From NCBI RefSeq assembly GCF_030540875.1, contig NZ_JAUOEM010000009.1:43784-107783 (forward strand): 64,000 nt of DNA, read 5' to 3'. How positions within the stretch are numbered: the first letter of the stretch is position 1; every line of letters starts with the position of its first letter. The translations under genes and the position numbers were made by a program. The DNA comes from Flavivirga amylovorans (GTDB taxonomy: Bacteria > Bacteroidota > Bacteroidia > Flavobacteriales > Flavobacteriaceae). Positions 26,527 to 35,833 of the stretch are shown piece by piece. The notes under the pieces are model-generated. The model saw only the letters and a program-made list of their open reading frames with translations, did no database searches and was not told the DNA's origin.

Positions 26527-27322
26527 AAAAATAAGTAAAATAGCGTTAGTATTATGTTTAGGGTGTTTTCTTTTTAGTTGCCGTTCTAAAAAATCAATCA
26601 TTACAAAAAGACCAAATACTAAGGTAATAATAGGTGATAACGGTGAAAAGGAAATAAAAAAAACTCCTGAGAATTCGACTAAAGTGTATGCGAATGCAAC
26701 CGAGAGGTATATTGACGTTTATAAAGACATTGCGAAACAGGAAATGAGTTTATATGATATTCCTGCGAGTATTACTTTGGCTCAAGGAATTCTGGAGTCA
26801 GGTTCTGGTAATGGGCGTCTTTCTGTAAAAGCTAATAATCATTTTGGCATTAAATGTCATGGCTGGACAGGCGCAAAAATTTATCATGATGATGATAAGG
26901 CGCAAGAATGTTTCAGGAAATATAAAGATCCAAAATATTCATTTAGAGACCATTCGATTTTTCTTCAGAAAAAGCGTTATGCAAAATTATTCAAACTTAA
27001 AAAAGATAATTATAAAGGTTGGGCTAAGGAATTAAGAGCAGCAGGCTATGCTACTGATAAAAGATATCCTGAAAAATTAATTAGTATTATCGAACGCTAC
27101 GAATTATATAAGTTCGATAAAGAAGTATTAGGGAGTTCGTACGAAGAATTTGAAATGCCAACGACTTCAGAGACAGAACCTATTAGATATATCGTTTCAA
27201 AAGGAGATACTTTATATTCTATTTCAAGAAAATATAATGTTACAGTTAAAGAACTTCAAAAATTAAACAAGTTAAATGGTACAGGTTTAAACATTGGACA
27301 AGTATTAGTTGTAAAACAATAA
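26519..27322 (+). CDS. Glucosaminidase-LysM lipoprotein
   Basis: This is a peptidoglycan hydrolase of 267 residues. A lipoprotein signal (KIALVLCLGCFLFSC, Cys near 21) is followed by a low-complexity linker. Next comes a glucosaminidase (FlgJ/LytG-like) domain at about 60-195, with LAQGILESGSGNGRLS containing the catalytic Glu and NNHFGIKCHGWTG. A C-terminal LysM repeat follows (YIVSKGDTLYSISRKYNV..LQKLNKLNG). Translation most likely starts at TTG 26519, overlapping the stop of the previous gene by 8 bp. No ATG occurs before the signal peptide. HemL follows after 18 bp. Confidence 0.93.
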   Translation: MNKKISKIALVLCLGCFLFSCRSKKSIITKRPNTKVIIGDNGEKEIKKTPENSTKVYANATERYIDVYKDIAKQEMSLYDIPASITLAQGILESGSGNGRLSVKANNHFGIKCHGWTGAKIYHDDDKAQECFRKYKDPKYSFRDHSIFLQKKRYAKLFKLKKDNYKGWAKELRAAGYATDKRYPEKLISIIERYELYKFDKEVLGSSYEEFEMPTTSETEPIRYIVSKGDTLYSISRKYNVTVKELQKLNKLNGTGLNIGQVLVVKQ

Positions 27323-27340
27323 AGAATCAATCAAAAATTT

Positions 27341-28627
27341 ATGAACTATAAAAGAAGCAGCTCTCTATTTGCAGAAGCAGAAAAGGTTATTCCAGGTGGT
27401 GTAAATTCACCAGTAAGAGCATTTAAAGCAGTGGGAGGTACTCCTATTTTTGTAAAAGAAGCAAAAGGAGCTTATTTGTATGATGAAGATGATAACCGAT
27501 TAATAGATTATATTAATTCTTGGGGCCCAATGATATTGGGACATGCTTATGAGCCTGTTGTTAATGCTGTAGTAGAAAAAGCAAAAAAAGGAACATCGTT
27601 TGGAATGCCAACAGAAATAGAAACTAAAATTGCAGAGTTGGCAGTTTCAATGGTACCAAATATAGACAAGATACGATTTGTGAATTCGGGAACGGAAGCT
27701 TGTATGAGTGCGGTACGTTTGGCTCGTGGCTTTACGGGCAGGGACAAAATTATAAAATTTGCAGGTTGCTATCACGGACATAGTGATTCGTTTTTAATAC
27801 AAGCGGGTAGTGGCGCTATTACATTTGGAACACCTAATAGTCCTGGAGTTACAGAAGGCACCGCTAAAGATACCTTATTGGCTGGTTATAATGACATTGA
27901 AAACGTAACGCAATTACTTGATGCAAATAAAGAAGAGGTAGCTTGTATTATTATAGAGCCAGTTGCTGGAAACATGGGATGTATTCCGCCAACGGCAGGA
28001 TTTTTAAAAGCCTTAAGAAATTTGTGTGACACTCATAATGTTTTGCTGATTTTTGATGAGGTTATGACGGGGTTTCGTTTAGCAAAAGGAGGCGCGCAAG
28101 AATTGTTTAATATTGATGCAGATATTGTTTGCTTCGGAAAAGTGATTGGAGGCGGTTTACCTGTTGGAGCTTTTGCTGCCAGAAATGAGATTATGAATTA
28201 TCTAGCACCTTTAGGACCCGTCTATCAGGCTGGGACTTTAAGTGGTAATCCTCTAGCTATGGCTGCGGGTTTAGCGATGCTAAATGAATTGAATAATGAT
28301 GCTGGGGTTTTTAATCGTTTAGCTGAAAAAACGGCATATTTACATAAAGGTATTGCTGAAGTTTTAAATGCTAATAATATTGTTCATACTATAAACAGAA
28401 TTGGTTCTATGATTTCGGTTCATTTTGATGATTCTGAAGTTGTAGATTTTGAAACCTCTGCAAAAGGAAATAATGATACGTTTAGGGCATTTTTTCATGG
28501 TATGCTAAATGAAGGTGTTTATATCGCGCCAAGTGCTTTTGAAACATGGTTTGTTACCGATGCTTTAAGCTATGAAGATTTAGATTTTACTATTAGAGCT
28601 GTAAATACGGTTGCAAAAACATTGTAA
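27341..28627 (+). CDS. hemL: Glutamate-1-semialdehyde 2,1-aminomutase
   Basis: HemL makes 5-aminolevulinate from glutamate-1-semialdehyde in the C5 tetrapyrrole pathway. The 428-residue PLP class III aminotransferase is full length. It has [13 protein letters not shown] at the N-terminus, the [14 protein letters not shown] segment, FDEVMTGFR, and the PLP lysine in [14 protein letters not shown] (K267). It lies 18 bp after the glucosaminidase gene and is followed by a terminator at 28643, so it closes the cluster. No other hem gene is in the window. Confidence 0.97.
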   Translation: MNYKRSSSLFAEAEKVIPGGVNSPVRAFKAVGGTPIFVKEAKGAYLYDEDDNRLIDYINSWGPMILGHAYEPVVNAVVEKAKKGTSFGMPTEIETKIAELAVSMVPNIDKIRFVNSGTEACMSAVRLARGFTGRDKIIKFAGCYHGHSDSFLIQAGSGAITFGTPNSPGVTEGTAKDTLLAGYNDIENVTQLLDANKEEVACIIIEPVAGNMGCIPPTAGFLKALRNLCDTHNVLLIFDEVMTGFRLAKGGAQELFNIDADIVCFGKVIGGGLPVGAFAARNEIMNYLAPLGPVYQAGTLSGNPLAMAAGLAMLNELNNDAGVFNRLAEKTAYLHKGIAEVLNANNIVHTINRIGSMISVHFDDSEVVDFETSAKGNNDTFRAFFHGMLNEGVYIAPSAFETWFVTDALSYEDLDFTIRAVNTVAKTL

Positions 28628-28642
28628 AAAAAAGAAAGCTAC

Positions 28643-28673
28643 CTAGAAAGTTAAATAAAATTCAACTTTCTAG
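28643..28673. terminator. Terminator hairpin after hemL
   Basis: CTAGAAAGTT (28643-28652) pairs perfectly with AACTTTCTAG (28664-28673) around an 11-nt loop. It lies between the convergent hemL and the Spy-like gene. A T-rich stretch follows on the plus strand. Confidence 0.7.
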
Positions 28674-28713
28674 ATAGTCTTCTTTCAATCAAATCAAAAT
28701 CAACAAACTAAAT

Positions 28714-29163
28714 TTATTTTTTCTTATTCATGCTCTTTTTTTTATGGTTTCTTTTGCTAGCCGTTTTTAGTTGCGCTTTTTCCCATTTAGCATACTGTTC
28801 TTTATTTAGTATCTTTTTCATTTTAGCTTTCATAGCTATTTGGTGGTCTAATTTGGCATTTTCCATTTTTAAACGCTCTTCTTTAGTAGGTCTTTGAGCA
28901 GTTCCGTTTGCTCTTCTAGCCTTGTGCTCCTCCATCATTGTTTTACGTAAAGTAGTGTTTTCCAGATTTATTTTTTGAACCTTAGTTTGTTGTGATTCAT
29001 TTAAATCTAAAAACAAAGTCATTTTTTTTGTTTTCAAAGTAGCCATTTCTTCAGCAGAAAGATTGTTCATTTTTTGTGATCTTTCTGGTCGGTCTCTTTT
29101 GTCTGTCTGTGCTATGGCTTGAATAGATATCAAAGCTATAGCAATTACTATTAATTTTCTCAT
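28714..29163 (-). CDS. Exported Lys-rich helical protein (DUF4890/Spy-like)
   Basis: The 149-residue protein has a signal peptide (RKLIVIAIALISIQAIAQ). A helical region follows, containing LFLDLNESQQTKVQKIN and ILNKEQYAKWEKAQ, segments resembling the LTxxQ repeats of Spy/CpxP-like periplasmic chaperones and of DUF4890 proteins. The tail is extremely basic (KRNHKKKSMNKKK). A role in handling unfolded envelope proteins is plausible but not shown. It is a single gene. The 142-bp stretch upstream includes TGTCATTCCTGCGAAGGCAG, a REP-like motif I know from other genomes of this group. Confidence 0.75.
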   Translation of the reverse strand: MRKLIVIAIALISIQAIAQTDKRDRPERSQKMNNLSAEEMATLKTKKMTLFLDLNESQQTKVQKINLENTTLRKTMMEEHKARRANGTAQRPTKEERLKMENAKLDHQIAMKAKMKKILNKEQYAKWEKAQLKTASKRNHKKKSMNKKK

Positions 29164-29305
29164 TTTAAGTCTTTTATGTTATTTGTAAGTTGGACTTTTG
29201 TTTTTTTAAAAGGTTTAAATTGTTTTTTGATTTTAACCAAATATTAACAATGTCATTCCTGCGAAGGCAGTAAAGACAGAAAAGAATGAGAAGGATACAT
29301 TTTAA

Positions 29306-30523
29306 TTATTTAAAAACAGGAATTTTTAGAGAAAGACCAGTTTGAAAGTCTGGGGCATTGTTAACCAAAAAATCTTCCTTGAAGTATATGGATAGTTTAT
29401 AATTGGGACGGCCATGTGTGTAGATAAAAGACCAGTTAGAATGTGCCTTGTATAAAGTTGCTATGCCATGATGCCAGCCGCCATTTACTTCTTGCCAGTT
29501 ACCTACAAGTCTGTAGTAGTCGCTTTCTTCAACTTTGTTGTAACGAGACTGAATTTGATAGTTTATTCCAAAAGCATTAAAATGACCTTTTTTTGTGTAT
29601 TTGGCTATTTCGATATTTCCTTCAGCAGTAGCCAAAAAAGGGTTGTTTCCTAAATCGATAACTTCTTTAAAGTCGATGAGGTTTTTGTGTAAAACATTCC
29701 CTCCAAACCCTATATTAAGTTCGTAACTATTTTTAAACGTTATTTTCTTAATAGCATTTAATGAAATGCCAAAGTCTAAAGATGAATTAAATTTAGTAGT
29801 ATTAATACCTAAGTGACTTCCAAAATTGATAAATATATTTTGGGCTTTATTTATTGAAAACGTTGGGTAATAATAATGATCTAATTCAATACCTCCAATA
29901 AAAAAATCATTATTATTAAGTTGAAGAATATTTCCGTTTCTGTCAACATATCTAAAATTAACTTGATTTAAACCATAAAAACGTCTGCCAAAAGGATCTT
30001 CTCCTCCATGTATATTGCTATGAAACCATTCAATAGTTTCATCTCCGGTAAATAATGAAAAGGGGTGCTTTCCTTTTGTTATTAAATATGAGCGTAGCGT
30101 AACGCCTAATTCATGCTTTTTGGCTAGCGGGATATTTATACTTAATCGAAATTCCTTAATAACAGCATCTATAACAATGTTTAAGTATTCTGCGGGAGTA
30201 ATTTCCTGATCTATAAAAGTAAAATTCCTGTCATACCAAAGGAGTTTACTTTGTTGTTCTCTAACTGCTGGGTCTTTTGGGATGAATGCTTCAACAAAGG
30301 GATGGAAATTGTTTCCACTTATAGAGTTTATAGTGAGTCTTGGTTTTTTGGGAGGAGCGAGCTTAAAATTTGAGTTAATCCTCGAGCTAAAAATACCAAA
30401 ATGATGTGTGGTTAAAAGGCTTGGGTTATCAATGCCGTTTTTTATTGATAAGCTATCTTTTTGTTGGGCAACAATAAAATGGTTGTAAATACAAAAAACA
30501 ATAAAAAACCCCTTTTTTAGCAT
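29306..30523 (-). CDS. Putative outer membrane beta-barrel protein, unknown family
   Basis: The 405-residue protein starts with a signal peptide (LKKGFFIVFCIYNHFIVAQ). It then has alternating hydrophobic/polar strands typical of outer membrane barrels, such as HELGVTLRSYLI, SYELNIGFGGNVL, FNAFGINYQIQS and SWSFIY-like segments. The last residues are FK, not the usual aromatic. It may belong with DUF3187-type outer membrane proteins, but I cannot confirm that. It lies 35 bp downstream of the helical-repeat protein and reads the same way, so the two may be cotranscribed. Confidence 0.7.
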   Translation of the reverse strand: MLKKGFFIVFCIYNHFIVAQQKDSLSIKNGIDNPSLLTTHHFGIFSSRINSNFKLAPPKKPRLTINSISGNNFHPFVEAFIPKDPAVREQQSKLLWYDRNFTFIDQEITPAEYLNIVIDAVIKEFRLSINIPLAKKHELGVTLRSYLITKGKHPFSLFTGDETIEWFHSNIHGGEDPFGRRFYGLNQVNFRYVDRNGNILQLNNNDFFIGGIELDHYYYPTFSINKAQNIFINFGSHLGINTTKFNSSLDFGISLNAIKKITFKNSYELNIGFGGNVLHKNLIDFKEVIDLGNNPFLATAEGNIEIAKYTKKGHFNAFGINYQIQSRYNKVEESDYYRLVGNWQEVNGGWHHGIATLYKAHSNWSFIYTHGRPNYKLSIYFKEDFLVNNAPDFQTGLSLKIPVFK

Positions 30524-30558
30524 CGGGTAAAAATAATTAAAGTATAAGTAATGAATTG

Positions 30559-32079
30559 TTATGAGTTTGTTAATTCTTGTTGGGATTTGTTTATTAAATC
30601 TAAAGTGGTTGTGTATAAGTCTTGATTATTCATCTTACCTTTCAACCAACTATAAAAACTTATTACAAAAATATCTTCTTTATGTATGTCTATCCAGTCG
30701 AAAGATTGTTGTACAGTATTCCTAAATTTAGCTGAGGTGACCATTTCTGGGGTTTTATAATACGATTCAACAAAACCTAAATATGTGATAACTCTTTGTT
30801 GATTAATACCTTTTAAATAGCTGTAATAGTGTCTTTTGAAGCTAAGAAGTCGAGATTCTACCAAATCAATATTCTTAAGGTCTATATGAAGTAAAATCTC
30901 TATAAGATTCTTCTTTATAACCCATTCTTTTCCAGCTTTTTCAGTATACCACTGGTCTGTGTGATAAAATTTAGAAAATAGCGTAAATGCTTTTTTTAAA
31001 TCATTTTTCTGAAAATAAAACATAATAAGGCTCAAATAAATATCTAATAATGATTCTGTATCTGGATGTTTACTGGATGTAAGGGGCTCTAAAACGGCAA
31101 TAGCATCTTTTTGTTTGTTAGAGTAATTATAATTTAGGGCTGTTAGTAAATTATATTTTAATCTATAAGTATTATAATATTTTTTCTGCTTTAAAAGCAT
31201 GTGCTTGTGCATGAGTTTCAAATAGTGAAAAGACGTGTCAAATTTTTTGTTTCTAAATAGTGTATTAGCTATCAGGTATATAATTTCAATATGATAAAAG
31301 AGCTGCTTCTCTTTGTTTTTATGGGTGATTATAATATTGTAGGTATTTATTAAAAAAGGTTCTATTTGTAAATAGTCTTTGGTAACGAAAGCCGAAATAC
31401 TTGCAATTGTTGCTAATTGATATAAGGATTTAAAGGACATGGATTCGTTGATACTAATATTATGCTCTTGCAAAGTTTGATTTAAAACCGTTTGAAAATC
31501 AACAATGCCTCCTTTATAGCTAATATTATTTAAGGTTTGTTTAATTTTTGCATAAACAATGTTAAGTTGATCTTCTAATTGATGGTTCTTTTGATTTGCT
31601 TCAAATTTTGTAATAAGTTCGGTAATTGAAATGGAAGGATTTGTATATGCATATTGAATTTTGGTATGATAAATTTCATTGAGTAGAGGGAATAAATAAT
31701 GTTCTATAGCGAGTACTTCTGCTTTGTCTAAAACCTTATATGCTACTCGATATTGCTTATGCTGTAGGAATGACTTGGAGGCTAAGATGTATTTAATGAT
31801 TTGCATGTCTATTGAGTTTTCTTCCTGTAGACTATTATTTGCGATAAAATCAATGATGGATTGATATAGGCGTTTCCTTAAAGCATGATAAGCATCTTTT
31901 TTTAGATTTCCGTAGAGCTTCAGGCAGATTTCGTTGGAACTCAACTCATTATTTAATAAATAATTAAAAAGTTGAATGTTTTTAGCGTCACTACGTTTAT
32001 TTTTTTTGTCTAGATATGCTATGAATCTCTGTTGATCTTCAGAAGAAAAAGTAGAAATTATATCATTTAAATTAGTCAT
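30559..32079 (-). CDS. Large all-helical cytoplasmic protein, possibly TPR-like
   Basis: I recognise no named family. The 506-residue protein has no signal peptide or membrane helix. It is built of about 25-40-residue helical hairpins (for example HKQYRVAYKVLDKAEVLAIEHY and QKNDLKKAFTLFSKFYHTD), reminiscent of TPR or other solenoid repeats. The start (MTNLNDIISTFSSEDQQRFIAYL) resembles a short N-terminal helical domain. It would be a scaffold or regulatory protein, but its partner is unknown. The outer membrane barrel gene follows within 35 bp. Confidence 0.75.
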   Translation of the reverse strand: MTNLNDIISTFSSEDQQRFIAYLDKKNKRSDAKNIQLFNYLLNNELSSNEICLKLYGNLKKDAYHALRKRLYQSIIDFIANNSLQEENSIDMQIIKYILASKSFLQHKQYRVAYKVLDKAEVLAIEHYLFPLLNEIYHTKIQYAYTNPSISITELITKFEANQKNHQLEDQLNIVYAKIKQTLNNISYKGGIVDFQTVLNQTLQEHNISINESMSFKSLYQLATIASISAFVTKDYLQIEPFLINTYNIIITHKNKEKQLFYHIEIIYLIANTLFRNKKFDTSFHYLKLMHKHMLLKQKKYYNTYRLKYNLLTALNYNYSNKQKDAIAVLEPLTSSKHPDTESLLDIYLSLIMFYFQKNDLKKAFTLFSKFYHTDQWYTEKAGKEWVIKKNLIEILLHIDLKNIDLVESRLLSFKRHYYSYLKGINQQRVITYLGFVESYYKTPEMVTSAKFRNTVQQSFDWIDIHKEDIFVISFYSWLKGKMNNQDLYTTTLDLINKSQQELTNS

Positions 32080-32197
32080 TAAATCGTCAGTTTATATTAG
32101 TTGTATATTAATAAATATGGTTAAATATAATGCATTGTTTTAAATTATATCGTCAGTTTTATGGAAATATTGTATTTCGATTTCCAGACAAGTGTTG

Positions 32198-32205
32198 CAA
32201 TTTTG
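32198..32205 (+). promoter_or_regulatory. -7-like element before yiaA
   Basis: CAATTTTG, preceded by GTTG and followed by C, is one base away from TAnnTTTG. It lies 30 bp before ATG 32236. The same GTTGCAATTTTGC string occurs at 40836-40847. The -33 box is unclear. It supports starting yiaA at 32236 rather than at the upstream ATG 32161. Confidence 0.4.
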
Positions 32206-32235
32206 CCTTGTAATCAAATCATTAAAACAATAATT

Positions 32236-32718
32236 ATGAATTATCAAACATCAGTTTCAGTTGAAGAAAAATCAAAAGAAACAAAAACTAAAAAAGAGAA
32301 GAAGGTTTACGATCAAAAGCCAACACCAGCTTTTATAGGAGCATCTTGGTTTGCTTTATTAATAGGCATGACGTCATATTGTATTGGTTTATGGAATGCA
32401 GAGATGTTATTAAATGAAAAAGGGTATTATTTTACAATTCTTCTTTTTGGATTGTTTTCAGTTATATCTGTACAAAAAGCTGTGAGAGATAAACTAGAAG
32501 ACATTCCAGTTACAGAAATTTATTATGGTATTAGTTGGTTCACAACCATTACTTCTATTGTGCTATTAGTTATAGGGCTTTGGAATGCTGATTTGCTTTT
32601 AAGTGAAAAAGGATTTTATGGCATGTCGTTTCTTTTAAGTCTATTTTCTGCCATTGCTGTACAAAAGAACACCAGAGATGTGCAGTTTATTAATAGAAGT
32701 CCTGAACAAGAAAAATAG
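32236..32718 (+). CDS. YiaA/YiaB-type inner membrane protein
   Basis: The 160-residue protein begins at ATG 32236 ([19 protein letters not shown]...). An Lys/Glu-rich cytoplasmic head is followed by two repeats of a two-helix unit: [27 protein letters not shown] and [27 protein letters not shown] (each split by turns). Each repeat ends in LNEKGYYF or LSEKGFYG. This is the YiaAB two-helix domain. Function is unknown. The gene is followed by a strong hairpin at 32795. Confidence 0.9.
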   Translation: MNYQTSVSVEEKSKETKTKKEKKVYDQKPTPAFIGASWFALLIGMTSYCIGLWNAEMLLNEKGYYFTILLFGLFSVISVQKAVRDKLEDIPVTEIYYGISWFTTITSIVLLVIGLWNADLLLSEKGFYGMSFLLSLFSAIAVQKNTRDVQFINRSPEQEK

Positions 32719-32794
32719 ATAAATATGTTAGTTAGTCAAAACAGAAATTTTAAAGGGTTGTTTTGATGGTTGGTTAGTTTTAGATAACCCAAGG

Positions 32795-32817
32795 CCTCGC
32801 AGTTAGATGCTGCGAGG
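32795..32817 (+). terminator. Terminator hairpin between yiaA and the next gene
   Basis: CCTCGCAG (32795-32802) pairs perfectly with CTGCGAGG (32810-32817) around a 7-nt loop. A short T-run follows, then A's and a second T-run. The next frame has an ATG in the loop and stem (32807). It would be masked, so the gene there should start at 32837. It could end yiaA transcripts or attenuate the downstream operon. Confidence 0.75.
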
Positions 32818-32836
32818 TTTTAAAAACTTTTTTAAA

Positions 32837-33187
32837 ATGATTAATACTTTAAAAAAAGAATTTCAAAACATATTAAAAGTAAAGCTTAATTCAGGTCGTT
32901 TTTTATTTTCTTTAGCATTAATGCTAGAGTTGATTTTTGGAATATTTATACTAAGCTTAGCATTAGGATGGCAGAGTCGTATAGTACCTTCTATTGGATC
33001 TTTTATAGCTTCCAATGTTACTTTATTTAGCATACTTACAATCGACTTGATTCTACTATTATATGTTTTTTATAATAGAGTAAGAAGCAAAATGATTATA
33101 GACTATTGTAAATCGTATCTATTATTAGGTTTTGCAATAGTTATATTGTCTTTAATTGTAGCTCTTTGGTTTTTGAATTTTAATTAG
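32837..33187 (+). CDS. Small membrane protein, three predicted helices
   Basis: The 116-residue protein starts at ATG 32837 (MINTLKKEFQNILKVKLNSG). An ATG at 32807 lies inside the terminator hairpin and is rejected. After a basic amphipathic head, hydrophobic stretches lie near 22-45 (FLFSLALMLELIFGIFILSLAL), 53-75 and 90-113. I recognise no family. It lies 14 bp upstream of the CPBP gene and opens a five-gene rightward membrane-protein operon. Confidence 0.75.
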   Translation: MINTLKKEFQNILKVKLNSGRFLFSLALMLELIFGIFILSLALGWQSRIVPSIGSFIASNVTLFSILTIDLILLLYVFYNRVRSKMIIDYCKSYLLLGFAIVILSLIVALWFLNFN

Positions 33188-33201
33188 AAGAAAACTAAAA
33201 A

Positions 33202-33897
33202 ATGAAACATAATCTCACTAAAGATTTAATAGAGTTTTCAGAAACTAAATTGAAAAGACCTGTTTCTAATAAGACGAGGTTGTTGGAAATATTAGGAGTT
33301 GTTTTAACAGCGATAGGGAAATTTATTTTTATGGATTATCTCAATTGGAGGCTACCTTTTGTTGTTATTGCAATAATATTATGGTTCTTCTATATTTCTT
33401 TTAGATATAAAAAGGAAAAGGGGGTTATTAAGTATTGGGGATTTAGAACCGATAATTTTAAGAAGGCTTTAAAATTAATGGTACCTTTTAGCATCGTTTC
33501 CCTTATATTAATTATAGGTATAGGATATTTTCAAAATACTATTAACCTAACATGGCACATATTACCGCTTTTAATTACATACCCTATTTGGGGGAGTGTA
33601 CAGCAGTTTTTAATTATTGGTTTAGTTGCTGGGAATTTAAACGATCTAAATAGTAAAAAGCTAAATAAAAGTTTAATAATAGTTATAACTGCTTTTTTGT
33701 TTTCTATAGTACATTTTCCATCCATGTGGCTTATGATAGGAACATTTATTCTGGCATTGTTTTATGGATATGTATATTTAAAAGTGAAAAACATATATGC
33801 GATGGGAATATTTCATGGGTGGTTAGGTGCATTATTTTATTATACGGTAGTTAACCAAGACCCTTTTCAAGACGTATTTTTAATATTTTTAAATTAA
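33202..33897 (+). CDS. CPBP-like membrane protein with degenerate catalytic motif
   Basis: The 231-residue polytopic protein resembles CPBP (Abi/CAAX) intramembrane proteases in its C-terminal half. Conserved histidines are at FSIVHFPS (H171) and FHGWLGA (H205). The glutamate pair of the usual EExxxR motif is replaced by QQ (WGSVQQFLIIG, 134-135), and the Arg is absent. It is therefore probably catalytically inactive or has changed function. The gene lies between the three-helix protein (14 bp) and the DUF2157 gene (5 bp). Confidence 0.8.
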   Translation: MKHNLTKDLIEFSETKLKRPVSNKTRLLEILGVVLTAIGKFIFMDYLNWRLPFVVIAIILWFFYISFRYKKEKGVIKYWGFRTDNFKKALKLMVPFSIVSLILIIGIGYFQNTINLTWHILPLLITYPIWGSVQQFLIIGLVAGNLNDLNSKKLNKSLIIVITAFLFSIVHFPSMWLMIGTFILALFYGYVYLKVKNIYAMGIFHGWLGALFYYTVVNQDPFQDVFLIFLN

Positions 33898-33902
33898 AAA
33901 AA

Positions 33903-35180
33903 ATGAATTCAAAAATTCAAAAAGATATAAAAGAGCTAGTTGCAGAACAAGTAATTTCCGAAGACGTTGGTTCAAAAATAGCGTCCTATTATCAATCAAA
34001 GCAGAGTGATTCACCAAATAGATTGTTTACCGTTTTTGCGGTATTAGGATCTACGTTGGTGGGGCTTGGTATTATATTAATATTGGCTCATAATTGGGAT
34101 GATTTTTCACGAAGTATAAAAACTATTTTTGCCTTTATACCATTAGTTATTGGACAGATAATAGTTGGATATTCAATTTTAAAAAATAAAAGTGCTACTT
34201 GGAAAGAAGCTTCTGGAGTATTTCTATTTTTCGCAGTAGGAGCAAGTATTGCTTTAGTCAGTCAGATTTACAATATTTCTGGAGATTTGAGTGATTATTT
34301 GCTAACATGGATTTTGCTATGCTTACCATTGATTTATCTTTTAAGATCGAATGCATTAGTCCTTTTACAAATTATTTTTATAACGAGCTATGCATGTAGT
34401 CTCGGGTATTTCTCAGGAAATAAAACACCTTGGTTGTATTTAATACTATTAGCATCATTATTGCCACATTACTATAAGCTATTAAAACATAAAAAGTTAC
34501 ATAATATAACCTCAGTTTTAAATTGGCTTTTCCCTTTAAGCGTAATAATTGTGATAGGTGCTTTTGTTAGAGGCGATGGCCATTTTGGTTTTTTAATTTA
34601 TGTGATTTTATTTGGATTATTCTATAACATAGGGAAAACACCATGCTTTAATGAGCAAAAAATAAGGCGAAATGGTTATTTGGTTTTGGGTTCTTTAGGA
34701 ACTGTTTATATGTTGCTTTTGACCAGTTTTAAATGGCTATGGGAAGATGTTTTTATAGATAAATTAAATTTTAATTCACAAGCGTTTTATATAGCGTTAA
34801 TACTTTTGTGTTCGGTGCTTGTGTTGGTGATGTATTCATATTCAAAAAAATGGATTCGCGATTTTAACCTGTTTCAATATGCTTTTATATTTTTTACGCT
34901 TTTTTTTATGATTAGCTTAGTTACTATCACAACGACTGTAATACTAATAAACTTGCTGGTTTTAATATTAGGAATTATGGCTGTGAAAATTGGAGCAGAT
35001 ACATTTCATTTTGGCGTCTTAAATTATGGTTTATTGATAATTACTGCGCTTGTTACATGTCGTTTTTTTGACACAAACATGAGTTTTGTAATTAGAGGGG
35101 TATTGTTTGTGGGTGTTGGTGCTGGTTTCTTTTTAACCAATTATGTTATGTTGAAAAAACAAAAAAGTTTAAAAAAATAG
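33903..35180 (+). CDS. DUF2157 domain membrane protein
   Basis: The 425-residue polytopic protein starts with a cytoplasmic helical head (IKELVAEQVISEDVGSKIASYY). The DUF2157 membrane core begins FAVLGSTLVGLGIILILAHNWDDFS (split at the helix boundary). About 10-12 membrane helices follow to the C-terminus. DUF2157 proteins typically neighbour GDYXXLXY proteins, as here two genes downstream, which suggests they work together in the inner membrane. The function is unknown. It is 5 bp after the CPBP gene and 2 bp before TIGR02117. Confidence 0.9.
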   Translation: MNSKIQKDIKELVAEQVISEDVGSKIASYYQSKQSDSPNRLFTVFAVLGSTLVGLGIILILAHNWDDFSRSIKTIFAFIPLVIGQIIVGYSILKNKSATWKEASGVFLFFAVGASIALVSQIYNISGDLSDYLLTWILLCLPLIYLLRSNALVLLQIIFITSYACSLGYFSGNKTPWLYLILLASLLPHYYKLLKHKKLHNITSVLNWLFPLSVIIVIGAFVRGDGHFGFLIYVILFGLFYNIGKTPCFNEQKIRRNGYLVLGSLGTVYMLLLTSFKWLWEDVFIDKLNFNSQAFYIALILLCSVLVLVMYSYSKKWIRDFNLFQYAFIFFTLFFMISLVTITTTVILINLLVLILGIMAVKIGADTFHFGVLNYGLLIITALVTCRFFDTNMSFVIRGVLFVGVGAGFFLTNYVMLKKQKSLKK

Positions 35181-35182
35181 CT

Positions 35183-35833
35183 ATGAAGTTCTTGAAGAAA
35201 CTATTTAAATACATGTTGTATTTATTAATAATTCCTGGGGTTTATGTTATTGTATCATTGCTATTAACTTCAATTACAGTCAATAAAATAGCGGATAATG
35301 TACATGCTGTAAATACAATATATCTCAATACTAATGGAGTCCATTTAGATGTGGTTATTCCAAAAGATCAAATAGATAAAAAATTAATGGAAGGATTAAA
35401 TGTCGAAGATGAGGCTAAATACCTGGCTTTTGGTTGGGGCGATGAAAACTTTTATCTAAACACCCCAACATGGGGAGATTTAACCTTTAAGAATGCGTTT
35501 GGTGCTTTGTTTCTTAAAAGTAACTCTTTGATTCATTTAACGAGGTATTCTCAGAATCGTTCAGATTGGGTTGCTTTAAATGTTACTAGAGCCCAATTAA
35601 CGACTTTAAATCATTATTTATTGAGCTCTTTTAAACTAGACAGTAATGGTGAAAAGGTTATTTTAAAAGGCAAAGGTTATTCTACAAATGATGATTTTTA
35701 TAGTGCAAAAGGCAGCTATTCATGTTTCAAAACATGTAACTCCTGGGTTAATTCAGCATTTAAAACTAGCGGATTAAAAAGCTGTTATTGGACTCCGTTC
35801 GATTTTGGGTTAATTAATAAATATGAAGACTAA
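35183..35833 (+). CDS. TIGR02117 (DUF2459) family protein
   Basis: The 216-residue protein has an N-terminal membrane helix (about 8-30, YMLYLLIIPGVYVIVSLLLT). A periplasmic domain with family segments follows: YLNTNGVHLDVVIP, YLAFGWGDENFYLNTPTW and, late, CFKTCNSWVNSAFKTSGL. The Cys-x-Asn...His pattern could suggest a cysteine-peptidase-like fold, but that is inference. It starts 2 bp after DUF2157 and overlaps the next gene by 11 bp, so it belongs to the same operon. Confidence 0.88.
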   Translation: MKFLKKLFKYMLYLLIIPGVYVIVSLLLTSITVNKIADNVHAVNTIYLNTNGVHLDVVIPKDQIDKKLMEGLNVEDEAKYLAFGWGDENFYLNTPTWGDLTFKNAFGALFLKSNSLIHLTRYSQNRSDWVALNVTRAQLTTLNHYLLSSFKLDSNGEKVILKGKGYSTNDDFYSAKGSYSCFKTCNSWVNSAFKTSGLKSCYWTPFDFGLINKYED

